Positions 1 to 7,349 of a DNA stretch of 64,000 nt are shown here, piece after piece. Position numbers and translations under genes: made by a program. The first letter of the stretch is position 1, and each line of letters starts with the position of its first letter. The stretch is from Paenibacillus oenotherae (GTDB taxonomy: Bacteria > Bacillota > Bacilli > Paenibacillales > Paenibacillaceae). The stretch lies in contig NZ_JAHZIJ010000002.1 in assembly GCF_019443105.1 (NCBI RefSeq), forward strand, positions 62,001-126,000, written 5' to 3'. Under the pieces are notes generated by a model. That model was not told the DNA's origin. It made no database searches and saw only the letters and a list, made by a program, of their open reading frames with translations.

Positions 1-738
1 ATCGATATATTGCTGGGAGCGAATGTCGCCGGTGTAGGTTACCGCCCTTAGCCCCAAATCCAATAATACCCGGTTGGAATGGGGATCCTCCCCTTGAATG
101 AGCTTAATGATATCGCTAGCTTTAATATCCAATACAACCAATGCTTTATATTCATAGCCCGGTGTATAAATTTTCCTTGCGAAGCTAATAACGGGCACAT
201 CCCCTTTATTCGTCGTGATGACATGCTGGCCGATCCATGAGAAATCGGAATTGTCCACCGTGCCGTGCCATTGCTCCCGATTCAGCTCTCCCAGCTCAAT
301 GAACCTGACTGGCCCCTGAACGTCCGAGCCGGGCGGATCATCGACATAGACGCGGATCGATTGAATAATCGGCATGCTGAAGGCGATATTGGACAGGTCA
401 AAGGTCATGCGCGAAGCATTCTTGAACCGGGTATAGGAATCCGCTTCCTTCTTGTCCATATACGCCTGCAAATTGCTGTTGCGGGATATCGCCAGCGAGA
501 TGTTCTCGATCTCCGTCATCTGAATATTCAGCTGCTTGTCGAGCTGATTCAGATTGTTCTGCTGGTAATAAGAGGTGCTTCTGACCATCTCGCGAACAGA
601 AAATTGATAGCTGACACCGATTACGATTACAAGAACAACGATAATAAATCCGGCGAAGCTGCCGAAAAAAACATGACCGATCTGAAAGTTCTTGAATGGT
701 TGAATGAAACGGCGGATAGCCCTTACCCCCTTCGCCAA
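1..738 (-). CDS. YesM-type sensor histidine kinase, N-terminal part (runs off the window)
   Basis: Only the N-terminal sensor part is in the window; the C-terminus lies beyond base 1. A short basic N-terminus is followed by one membrane helix (residues ~22-45) and an extracellular region that opens with a coiled-coil-like stretch (NLNQLDKQLNIQMTEIENIS), as in Cache-type sensors of YesM kinases, which pair with YesN regulators beside carbohydrate ABC transporters. HAMP, HisKA_YesM and ATPase domains should follow outside. The two permease genes lie immediately upstream on the same strand, which fits a sugar-responsive pair. The start is uncertain: a TTG at 738 gives the most family-like N-terminus, but in-frame GTG codons at 831 and 843 are possible and no strong ribosome site decides it. 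Confidence 0.75.
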   Translation of the reverse strand, partial: MAKGVRAIRRFIQPFKNFQIGHVFFGSFAGFIIVVLVIVIGVSYQFSVREMVRSTSYYQQNNLNQLDKQLNIQMTEIENISLAISRNSNLQAYMDKKEADSYTRFKNASRMTFDLSNIAFSMPIIQSIRVYVDDPPGSDVQGPVRFIELGELNREQWHGTVDNSDFSWIGQHVITTNKGDVPVISFARKIYTPGYEYKALVVLDIKASDIIKLIQGEDPHSNRVLLDLGLRAVTYTGDIRSQQYID

Positions 739-761
739 CGATAAACGAATGCCGCCGTCCC

Positions 762-805
762 CAGCGCCGCACGGCGCGCAGTTCCCAGCGCGCGGCGCGG
801 CGCTG
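762..805. other. GC-rich hairpin before the kinase gene
   Basis: Two 18-base arms (762-779 and 788-805) pair with two mismatches around an 8-base loop. The arms are almost pure G and C. It sits between the permease gene and the kinase start and has no T tract, so it is more likely an mRNA-processing or attenuation structure than a classic terminator. Confidence 0.6.
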
Positions 806-911
806 CATGGCGGCGGTTTTGGACCACGCACATAAGGCGGCACTGCGTTTATATGGTTAGAGCCAGCCTTCCTGCTGTTCTTCAAGCAGGCAGCTCACTG
901 TATTGTGCATT

Positions 912-1757
912 CTAGCCTTTTAAGCCGCTCGTTGCAACACCTTCTACGATGTGACGCTGCGCGAAGAAGAAGATAAGCACGGCGGGCAGAACGGATACGA
1001 GAGACATCGCGAACAATTGGCCCCAAGGCGCCGTCGAGCTCGTATCGATCATCATTCTGAGCGCCAGGCCAACCGTATATTTATCCACATCATTGATGTA
1101 GATCAGATGGCCGAGGAAGTCGTCCCAGTTCCACAGAAAGCAGTAGATCGCGACCGTCACCAGAGGCGCCTTCAAGAGCGGCATAATAATCCGGAAGTAG
1201 ATGCCGAACCAGGAGCAGCCGTCGATCTTGGCCGCTTCATCCAGCTCCGAAGGAATTCCCCTGATGAACTGCACGAGCAGGAAGATGAAGAACGCCCCTC
1301 CGATTCCTCCTGCCATGCTATGCGGAACGATGAAAGGCAGATACGTGTTGACCCAGCCAAAATCGTTGAACATGGCGTATTGCGGAACGAGCGTAATTTG
1401 ATTGGGCAGCATCACGGTCATCAGCACGATCGAGAACCAGAAGGAGCGCAGCGGGAAATCCAGCCTTGAGAAGCCGAAGGCAACCAGACTGCAGGAAATA
1501 AGTGTCGTAAACAGCACGCCCGCAATAAGCAGGAAGGTGTTGGCATAGAAATGCGTGAAGCTGAATCCCGGAACGGCATGCCAGCCTTCGATGAAATTGT
1601 TTATCGTAGCCTTGATCGGGATCAGACCTGGAGAACTCATTTCTTCATTAGACTTAAAGGAAGCGCTGATCCACCAAACGACCGGATATATCATGAAGAG
1701 GCTAAGCACAAGCAATAGACCGTGGCGCCGCAAACTTTTCCATGTCAACCTGTTCAT
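912..1757 (-). CDS. Carbohydrate ABC transporter permease (MalG/UgpE type)
   Basis: Inner-membrane subunit of a CUT1-family sugar importer. About six membrane helices are visible and the ATPase-contact loop reads EAAKIDGCSWFGIYFRIIMP, the conserved EAA motif. The start is taken at the ATG at 1757 (MNRLTWKSL), because it forms an ATGA overlap with the stop of the upstream permease; a longer reading from 1793 would overlap by 40 bases. It works with the upstream permease as a heterodimer, with a solute-binding protein and an MsmX-like ATPase not seen here. Substrate cannot be told from sequence. Confidence 0.9.
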   Translation of the reverse strand: MNRLTWKSLRRHGLLLVLSLFMIYPVVWWISASFKSNEEMSSPGLIPIKATINNFIEGWHAVPGFSFTHFYANTFLLIAGVLFTTLISCSLVAFGFSRLDFPLRSFWFSIVLMTVMLPNQITLVPQYAMFNDFGWVNTYLPFIVPHSMAGGIGGAFFIFLLVQFIRGIPSELDEAAKIDGCSWFGIYFRIIMPLLKAPLVTVAIYCFLWNWDDFLGHLIYINDVDKYTVGLALRMMIDTSSTAPWGQLFAMSLVSVLPAVLIFFFAQRHIVEGVATSGLKG

Positions 1758-2728
1758 TTCGATTTGCCCCCATCCGTTGCGTAGAATACCCAATACCTAG
1801 AGGAGAAGAAGATCAGTGCCGTAACAGCGCCAATTATCAGAAGCAGTATCCAAGCCATCGCGGACGCATAACCCATCTCCAATCTTCCGAATGCCTTCTC
1901 ATAGAGATAGAGAGCGAACATATAAGTCGAATTGATCGGTCCGCCCTTCGTAATGACGAACGCCTGCGTGAACATCTGGAATGCCGCAATCGTCTGCAAT
2001 ACGAGATTGAAGAGAATAACAGGCGACAGCAGCGGAATCGTAATCGTTCTGAACTGTCTGATCCTGGATGCACCGTCAACCGATGCCGCTTCATAGAGCT
2101 CTCCCGATATCTGCTTAAGTCCGGCCAGGAAAATAACCATCGAAGCGCCGAACTGCCACATCGCCAGCAGGATCAACGTTCCAAGCGCCGTATCCGGGCT
2201 GCCGATCCAGCTTTTCCCCTCGATTCCGGCATAGGAGAGAAGCTTGTTGACGAATCCGTCAGTTCCGAGCATGTTGCTCCATAGAATTGCGATCGCTACA
2301 CTCGTTCCGACGAGCGAAGGAAAATAGATCAAGGTGCGGTAAATATGCATGCCCCTGAGCTTGCGGTTCAACAATACCGCCACCAGCAGCGCCGTCATCA
2401 GCTTCAGAGGGACAGATATGAACACAAACCATAGCGTCACGCCCAGAGACTTGTAGAATAAACGGTCCTCGTTGAGGATCTTGTTGAAGTTGTCCAGCCC
2501 GATCCACTTGGGAGCCTCCAGCAGGGAATATTCCGTAAAGGAGAAATACGCGGATTGAATCATGGGCCAGAAGGTAAAGAGGAAAAAACCGAGCAGCCAC
2601 GGCGAGATGAACAGATAACCCGCGAGCGGACTTTCCCATCTTCGTCCAGCTTTTAATTTCCTGCTCCCGGCAGCGTCTGGCGGATGATCAGCTGGCAGAC
2701 TGTAAGCGCTGTTAATTTGTTTGCCCAT
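1754..2728 (-). CDS. Carbohydrate ABC transporter permease (MalF/UgpA type)
   Basis: 324-residue partner permease of the CUT1 importer. A long polar N-terminus (~35 residues) precedes six helices; the EAA loop reads EAASVDGASRIRQFRTITIP. The ATG is preceded by AAGGAGTGAG at good spacing. It is the first gene of the permease pair and its stop overlaps the next start (ATGA), so the two are translationally coupled. A cre-like site 50-65 bases upstream suggests catabolite control by CcpA. Confidence 0.9.
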   Translation of the reverse strand: MGKQINSAYSLPADHPPDAAGSRKLKAGRRWESPLAGYLFISPWLLGFFLFTFWPMIQSAYFSFTEYSLLEAPKWIGLDNFNKILNEDRLFYKSLGVTLWFVFISVPLKLMTALLVAVLLNRKLRGMHIYRTLIYFPSLVGTSVAIAILWSNMLGTDGFVNKLLSYAGIEGKSWIGSPDTALGTLILLAMWQFGASMVIFLAGLKQISGELYEAASVDGASRIRQFRTITIPLLSPVILFNLVLQTIAAFQMFTQAFVITKGGPINSTYMFALYLYEKAFGRLEMGYASAMAWILLLIIGAVTALIFFSSRYWVFYATDGGKSK

Positions 2729-2778
2729 AGTGGCCTCACTCCTTGTTGAATTAATCGGTGTACATCAAGAATAGCGAA

Positions 2779-2792
2779 TTAAAACGCTTTCA
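2779..2792 (-). promoter_or_regulatory. cre-like CcpA site
   Basis: On the minus strand the site reads TGAAAGCGTTTTAA, a close match to the catabolite-responsive element consensus TGWAANCGNTNWCA (only the penultimate C differs). It lies upstream of the sugar permease genes, where CcpA repression is common in Firmicutes. The promoter boxes themselves are not clear. Confidence 0.55.
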
Positions 2793-2922
2793 AAAATAAG
2801 AGTAATCGCTAAACTCTTTCACTTTTTAACAAACTTGTTTCCGGGCGCGTGTCGCTTTCATCCTCCGGCCCTGCAGCAGCTACAGCAGCTCTTATTCCAT
2901 CCAGGTACCTGCTTTTCATAGG

Positions 2923-2967
2923 AAAAAAAGAAGCCCGGACACGGAATGAATCTGTGTCTTGGCTTCT
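2923..2967 (-). terminator. Rho-independent terminator
   Basis: Minus-strand hairpin with AGAAGCC/GGCTTCT outer arms and GACAC/GTGTC inner arms, followed by seven T. It ends the transcript of the hypothetical gene at 3090-3617. Confidence 0.8.
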
Positions 2968-3089
2968 GTGGTTTGGCGAACGCCCGCCAGTGTCCAAGAC
3001 ATTGGCGGCTTTCATCTTAGGTGCTCATTAGAGCTTCAGCGGAGCATACACTACTCTCATCATTTCTGTCTATCTTCACCCTGGTTGGG

Positions 3090-3617
3090 CTAGACGAAGA
3101 CGAGCCCTCCCGTTGCAGGGTCATACTTGACCGTAAGCTCGGTAGTATTCTGATCGATTGAGATTTCGATCGGCTCGCCAACTTTAATGATGCCGGATTC
3201 AGTTTCACTGCCTAATTGGATAGATACGGTCACTTTTCCATCATGGTCAGTAACGGAATCAACTTGATTGTGCTGTAAGGGCGAGGCTTCGAGCAACGAT
3301 GCACCGCTTATTGCTTCGCCATTCACAACAACGTCATGAGGAAGATAATTAATGGGAGCATCTGGGGCAGAGAGCTGCCCCTCGTTAAAGCTTTCAACAG
3401 CGCTCACTTCTGCTGACGAGTAGGAAGCAAGCGAATAAACCGAGTAATCTTCTATCCACGATATGGTGTTTCTCTCTATCGGATTGACGGTCATCCAAGC
3501 AATAGTAGCAGGCGAGTTGGCGTTAGAAGCTGATTTGCCCAAAAACAATCTAAACTTATCATGCGTTTTTTTAGACTCAGAATTATCGAAATTAATAGTC
3601 AGAGTATATTCATTCAT
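3090..3617 (-). CDS. Hypothetical protein, weakly RhiA-like
   Basis: About 175 residues, no signal peptide, no Cys and no membrane helix, rich in Ser, Asn and acidic residues. The start is placed at the ATG giving MNEYTLTINFDNSE because GGTGG lies about 7 bases before it. The pattern TLTINFDNS ... AWMTVNPIERNTISWIEDYSVYS recalls the RhiA-like family (an N-terminal beta strand, then an AWF-x-W-x-DY motif), but this is recalled by eye and is weak. It is a single-gene unit with its own terminator. Function unknown. Confidence 0.6.
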   Translation of the reverse strand: MNEYTLTINFDNSESKKTHDKFRLFLGKSASNANSPATIAWMTVNPIERNTISWIEDYSVYSLASYSSAEVSAVESFNEGQLSAPDAPINYLPHDVVVNGEAISGASLLEASPLQHNQVDSVTDHDGKVTVSIQLGSETESGIIKVGEPIEISIDQNTTELTVKYDPATGGLVFV

Positions 3618-3714
3618 AAGCATACCACCCATTCGTTGCATAATTGTTAATACACGATACGAATTATACCTGAAATTAGCAGCTGCTAAAACCCTCTTCT
3701 TCCCAATTCCTAAT

Positions 3715-4227
3715 CTACATCCCCCATCTCTTACTCATGTGCACAATCACCTCAGATTCCCAATACCGTTGCAAATAACCGCGAGATTGCCAGAATGGAT
3801 AGCCCCCCGGCAAGTACAGTGAGGTATGCAGGCAGCTCTCCGCATAACCGGCTTCTCTCGCAAACCTCTCTGCTTGTGCATAGAGCCGGGCTCCGATTCC
3901 CTTTCTCCGTTTATCCGGGTGGATATAGAATTTGACAATTTCGCAGACGGGCCCGCTCCCCAGAGCAGGTTCAACCTCGGGAAACCGCCTGTCGTACGGC
4001 CTGACCGCTGCTGTGCCAATAATGACGCCACTGGCATCCTCGGCAATGAAGAAGCAGGCGTTCGGGGACCGGATATACACTTCCTCGAAGAACATCAGAT
4101 CATGCGGGTTCTCATAATAGGTGCCTGGCGGGTATAGGTCGCCCATCTGCGCCAGTACAAAATCCTTAATTTCCGCGCCTCTATCCGCATCCGCTGATAC
4201 GATCCGATAGTCCATTTCCTGCAACAT
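3715..4227 (-). CDS. GNAT family N-acetyltransferase
   Basis: 170 residues with the acetyl-CoA-binding motif DKRRKGIGARLYAQAE (R-x-x-G-x-G/A) near residues 105-120 and the C-terminal GYPFWQSRGYL segment typical of GNATs. The start at 4227 (MLQEMDYRIV) is chosen for its GGGAGGAGCTGT ribosome site; an upstream reading would overlap the MFS gene. It follows the MFS gene by 20 bases, so the two are probably co-transcribed. Substrate is unknown; the pair could modify and export a small molecule, possibly the product of the adjoining metallophore operon. Confidence 0.85.
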   Translation of the reverse strand: MLQEMDYRIVSADADRGAEIKDFVLAQMGDLYPPGTYYENPHDLMFFEEVYIRSPNACFFIAEDASGVIIGTAAVRPYDRRFPEVEPALGSGPVCEIVKFYIHPDKRRKGIGARLYAQAERFAREAGYAESCLHTSLYLPGGYPFWQSRGYLQRYWESEVIVHMSKRWGM

Positions 4228-4247
4228 ACAGCTCCTCCCTTCTTCTT

Positions 4248-5459
4248 TCATTCCGGCACGGCGGCTTGCTGCATCCGGCGCTCTCCCATACTCCTGTTCA
4301 AGACCGCCATACACGCCGCGATAACCCCTACTGCTGCACTTACCGCATACATGGCGCTGAAGGAGAAACGGTCGGCTATCGGGCCCATTGCCATGCCACC
4401 CATCGAGATGCCGAGATCAGCCGTCGCAATGAACAGCCCAATATATACATTCCGCGATGTGCCGGGCAGAACAAAGGTCAAATAGGTGGTTAGCGTCGGG
4501 TACAGCATCGCCTGTGCAATACCGATGGATACCGCTGCGGCATAGAAGACGACCGGGCCCATTGCTTGAGATAACGACAGCAGCAATGCCCCGACAGAGC
4601 CAAGCAGGCAGATGGCTCCAACAAACCATGCATGCCATTTGCCGTCTGAAGGTATCCGCTTGCTGAGCGCGAATCGGGCGACTACAATAATGCCCGCCTG
4701 GATCATCAAGTAGACTCCTGCATGGCCATATGATATTTGCCGGGCATACAGCGGGATAAACGCCGTCACGGCGCCGAACACGATGGATGCCAGCAGCATC
4801 AGCAGGCTGCAGATCAACAGCGGGCGATTGCCCGCGATCCGGCCCAGTGCGCCGCGCAGCCCCAGTCGCTCTTGTGCGGCATTCCCCTGCCCCTTCTGGG
4901 CGAATTGCATAGGCACGCTGTACCCGAACAATCCCGTCGCCAGCGCGATGAGGATCATCGCGGCTGTAAAGCCATTCACGCCTCCCAACTCCCAAATCCC
5001 GACCGCTAAGAGCGGACCGATAATTGTCGGCATGTAGGTGAACAGTGAATACAGTGACAAGCCTTGGGAACGCTGCTCCTCTGGCAGCGCGTCAATAATG
5101 CCCATCTGAAGCGACATGGAGAAGAATGCAGTACATATCCCCTGCATCACACGCGCGGCCAAGTATCCTTCCATTCCAGTAAAGGTATACAAGATAAGAG
5201 CAAGCCCGTTCACGGCAAGCAGAATGCGCAGCACGATGACTGGCCCATGCTTGTGAACGAGATGACCGGCCCATGGCCGGAAAAACATGCAGGTGAACAT
5301 ATAAGCGCCCATAATGAACCCGATGTCGCTGTTGCTTGCACCCCATGCTTCGATGCGCAGGGGCACAATGACATTGAGGATGGAATTGGCGCTGAAGAAC
5401 AGTAGTGCTAGCGCATATAAGCGCAGAAACGGCGCTGACATAGCTTGGTTCATACTCAT
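4248..5459 (-). CDS. MFS transporter, drug/metallophore-efflux type
   Basis: 403-residue membrane protein with about 12 helices. The stretch GHLVHKHGPVIVLRI matches the loop 2-3 signature of the major facilitator superfamily. The start has GGAGGTAATTCGAG ahead of it. It lies downstream, in the same direction, of a candidate zincophore operon; MFS proteins of this size export staphylopine and similar opine metallophores (CntE type). Here a 730-base repeat-filled gap separates it from the operon, so an export role for the same molecule is inference. Confidence 0.85.
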   Translation of the reverse strand: MSMNQAMSAPFLRLYALALLFFSANSILNVIVPLRIEAWGASNSDIGFIMGAYMFTCMFFRPWAGHLVHKHGPVIVLRILLAVNGLALILYTFTGMEGYLAARVMQGICTAFFSMSLQMGIIDALPEEQRSQGLSLYSLFTYMPTIIGPLLAVGIWELGGVNGFTAAMILIALATGLFGYSVPMQFAQKGQGNAAQERLGLRGALGRIAGNRPLLICSLLMLLASIVFGAVTAFIPLYARQISYGHAGVYLMIQAGIIVVARFALSKRIPSDGKWHAWFVGAICLLGSVGALLLSLSQAMGPVVFYAAAVSIGIAQAMLYPTLTTYLTFVLPGTSRNVYIGLFIATADLGISMGGMAMGPIADRFSFSAMYAVSAAVGVIAACMAVLNRSMGERRMQQAAVPE

Positions 5460-5590
5460 CTCGAATTACCTCCGGCCTCTGTCTCCTCTGTTTCATGCGA
5501 GGCCAATCATCATCGACATATAAGTGCTTTCTCATCAATGGGAACTGCCAGCATACGATGATTCGAACCGCCTGCATCGGGCTGCAGCAT

Positions 5591-5675
5591 CTTGCCTGTC
5601 TGCGTGATGTCTGCTTGCATCGAGCTGCTTGCATCATCTTGTCTGTCTGCGTCATGTCTGTTTACTTCGAGGCCG
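5591..5675. repeat. Imperfect direct duplication
   Basis: The segment beginning CTTGCCTGTCTGCGTGATG is repeated about 48 bases later as CTTGTCTGTCTGCGTCATG, each running on to a TTCGAGG/ATCGAGC end. No coding sense is apparent. Confidence 0.6.
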
Positions 5676-5703
5676 CCTGCAGATGTTGTCTGTATCTTGC
5701 GTG

Positions 5704-5895
5704 CTGTACGCGGGAAATTCCGTCTTACAGCAAAAAATAACAGTATGAGAGACGCCGAAAGCAGGAAAAATCGTCTTATCCAGCCAACCAAATCCAAACC
5801 GGACACTCTCAATGCGACTGTAGAGCGGTAAAATCCGCTTACAGCCCACCAAACTAGCATCCCTCAAGCTGTAAAACGGAACAAACGTCTTACAG
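5704..5895. repeat. Three 27-base CTGTA...TACAG hairpins
   Basis: Elements at 5704-5730, 5818-5844 and 5869-5895 are each exactly 27 bases, begin CTGTA and end TTACAG, and fold as ~10-bp stems with 6-7 base loops. Loops differ (GAAATT, TAAAAT, GAACAAA) while the arms are conserved. A weaker relative lies near 5757-5787. Confidence 0.7.
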
Positions 5896-5977
5896 TCGGC
5901 AACGCAGGGCAAGCCCCTTCAGCAGGCACCCATAATGGCAGCGCTTGACCGCCATCATCAGGCGAAACATCGTGATC

Positions 5978-6190
5978 TGAGAGCTGCGTGCTTAGAGCAC
6001 TGATTTTTCATATCTGAGAGCTGGGATCTGTGTGCTTAGAGCACTGACCTTTCACATTCGCGAGCTGAGACCAGTGTGCTTAGAGCACTGACCTTTCACA
6101 TTCGCGAGCTGAGACCAGTGTGCTTCATGCACTGGCCTTTCACATCTGCGAACTGAGACCAGTGTGCTTCATGCACCGATTCTCGCATCT
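5978..6190. repeat. ~44-bp tandem repeat, 4-5 copies
   Basis: The unit runs roughly GAGCTGAGACCAGTGTGCTT, then AGAGCACTGACC and a TTTCACATTCGC end. The two central copies are nearly identical, the outer ones diverged. Each copy carries a GTGC-N5-GCAC inverted repeat. The array abuts the stop of the SbnA-like gene at 6192, so it forms the 3' end of the operon transcript. Confidence 0.75.
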
Positions 6191-6191
6191 A

Positions 6192-7331
6192 TCAGTCCAT
6201 ATAGATGGAGCTGCCTTGATTCCACTCCACCTGCCCTAGCACCTCGGCGTTCATGCGCAGCGTGGAATCGGGAACATCCAGACTCTGGATCAGGTCTGAC
6301 CGATAGTTGGCGGAATCGGCGGGACACATGCTCCAGGGCTGCAGCTCCCGCGCCATCAAGCGCACGGTTTCGATATCAGCCTCTGTCGCGAACCCCTGCT
6401 GCTCCATCCATTCATCATTGAACAAGGTTTGGATGTAGCGCTCTCCGCCATCGGCAATCATGCAGACGACCCGCTTCTGCGGTCCAAGCTCCTGAGCAAG
6501 CTTGAGGGCAACCAGTGCGCAAGCGCCGCTGGAGGGCCCCATCAATATGCCTTCATTGCGGGCCAGCGCCCGGGCGGTGAGGAAGGCTTGCTCATCCGTC
6601 ACTTTATAAGCACAGTCGATATGTGCCATATTCAGATTAACCGGTGTCCAGCCAAGACCGATGCCGGGTATACGATAGGAATCCGCATGGCCTCCAAAAA
6701 TCGTCGAGCCTGCCGCATCCACGCCGATAATCTGCACCTCCGGCGCAAAGGTCTTGAGATATTTGGAGATGCCCCCCAATTGGCCGCCTGTGCTGACCGC
6801 CGTTATGAAGGCCGTTATTTCATTGGAGCAGGCATCCATAATTTCACGCGCCGTGCTGTTGTAATGCGCTTCGCTGTTCAGCAGGTTGAAGCACTGGTCA
6901 GGGCGGTAGGAATTCTCGATCTCCCTCGCAAGCTTGTTGGCCAGGGCGATTCGTGTTTTATGATAGCTGCCGCAGTCATCCTTGTCCGTTACGACGATGA
7001 CCTCGGCTCCGAAGCATTTCAGCAGCGCGAGATTGGCGCTTGTCGTCTTGGGATCGATCAGGATAATAACGCGATAGCCTTTGGCCGCGCCGATCATCGC
7101 AAGAGAGATACCGAAATTGCCGCTGGACGACTCAATAATTGTTCCCCCCGGCCTCAATAGTCCCCTGCGCTCGGCTTCCGCAATAATGTAATTCGCAGCG
7201 CGATCCTTAATGCTTCCGCCAGGATTGTATCGCTCGTATTTAAACAGCACCTGACCTTCACTTGCCCTGTTGCTGTTCGGAATCGTTATAAGCGGCGTAT
7301 TGCCGATTGTCTCCAAAATGCTGGCGATCAT
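6192..7331 (-). CDS. SbnA-like PLP enzyme (cysteine synthase family)
   Basis: 379-residue fold-type II PLP enzyme. Visible are NPGGSIKDRAANYI with the Schiff-base Lys, SSSGNFGISLAM for substrate and phosphate binding, STGGQLGG, and GPSSGA near the C-terminus. The N-terminus (ILETIGNTPLI) and the C-terminal extension resemble SbnA, which joins O-phospho-serine to glutamate on the way to 2,3-diaminopropionate in staphyloferrin B synthesis. No SbnB-type dehydrogenase is present, so the final product may differ. The ribosome site is AAGGAGGGAG. It is the last gene of the Zur-box operon, 18 bases after the ATPase gene. A plain cysteine synthase is the alternative. Confidence 0.8.
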   Translation of the reverse strand: MIASILETIGNTPLITIPNSNRASEGQVLFKYERYNPGGSIKDRAANYIIAEAERRGLLRPGGTIIESSSGNFGISLAMIGAAKGYRVIILIDPKTTSANLALLKCFGAEVIVVTDKDDCGSYHKTRIALANKLAREIENSYRPDQCFNLLNSEAHYNSTAREIMDACSNEITAFITAVSTGGQLGGISKYLKTFAPEVQIIGVDAAGSTIFGGHADSYRIPGIGLGWTPVNLNMAHIDCAYKVTDEQAFLTARALARNEGILMGPSSGACALVALKLAQELGPQKRVVCMIADGGERYIQTLFNDEWMEQQGFATEADIETVRLMARELQPWSMCPADSANYRSDLIQSLDVPDSTLRMNAEVLGQVEWNQGSSIYMD

Positions 7332-7349
7332 CGCGAATTCACTCCCTCC

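Larger units (their letters stand above)
2729..3089. other. Intergenic region before the permease operon
   Basis: About 360 bases without a credible gene. It holds the cre-like site of the permease operon and the terminator of the gene at 3090-3617. Short ORFs here lack ribosome sites and recognisable content. Confidence 0.6.
5460..6191. other. Repeat-filled intergenic region
   Basis: About 730 bases with no credible gene. It contains an imperfect duplication near 5591-5675, three 27-base hairpins and a 44-base tandem array (listed separately). ORFs crossing it are translated repeats. Confidence 0.65.

Noticed and set aside
265-744. Plus-strand ORF of 159 codons
   Set aside because: It is the shadow of the YesM kinase frame; no ribosome site and no family-like content.
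5510-5912. Minus-strand ORFs of 116 and 86 codons with hydrophobic stretches
   Set aside because: They run through the 27-base hairpins and duplications; their residues repeat with the DNA repeats.
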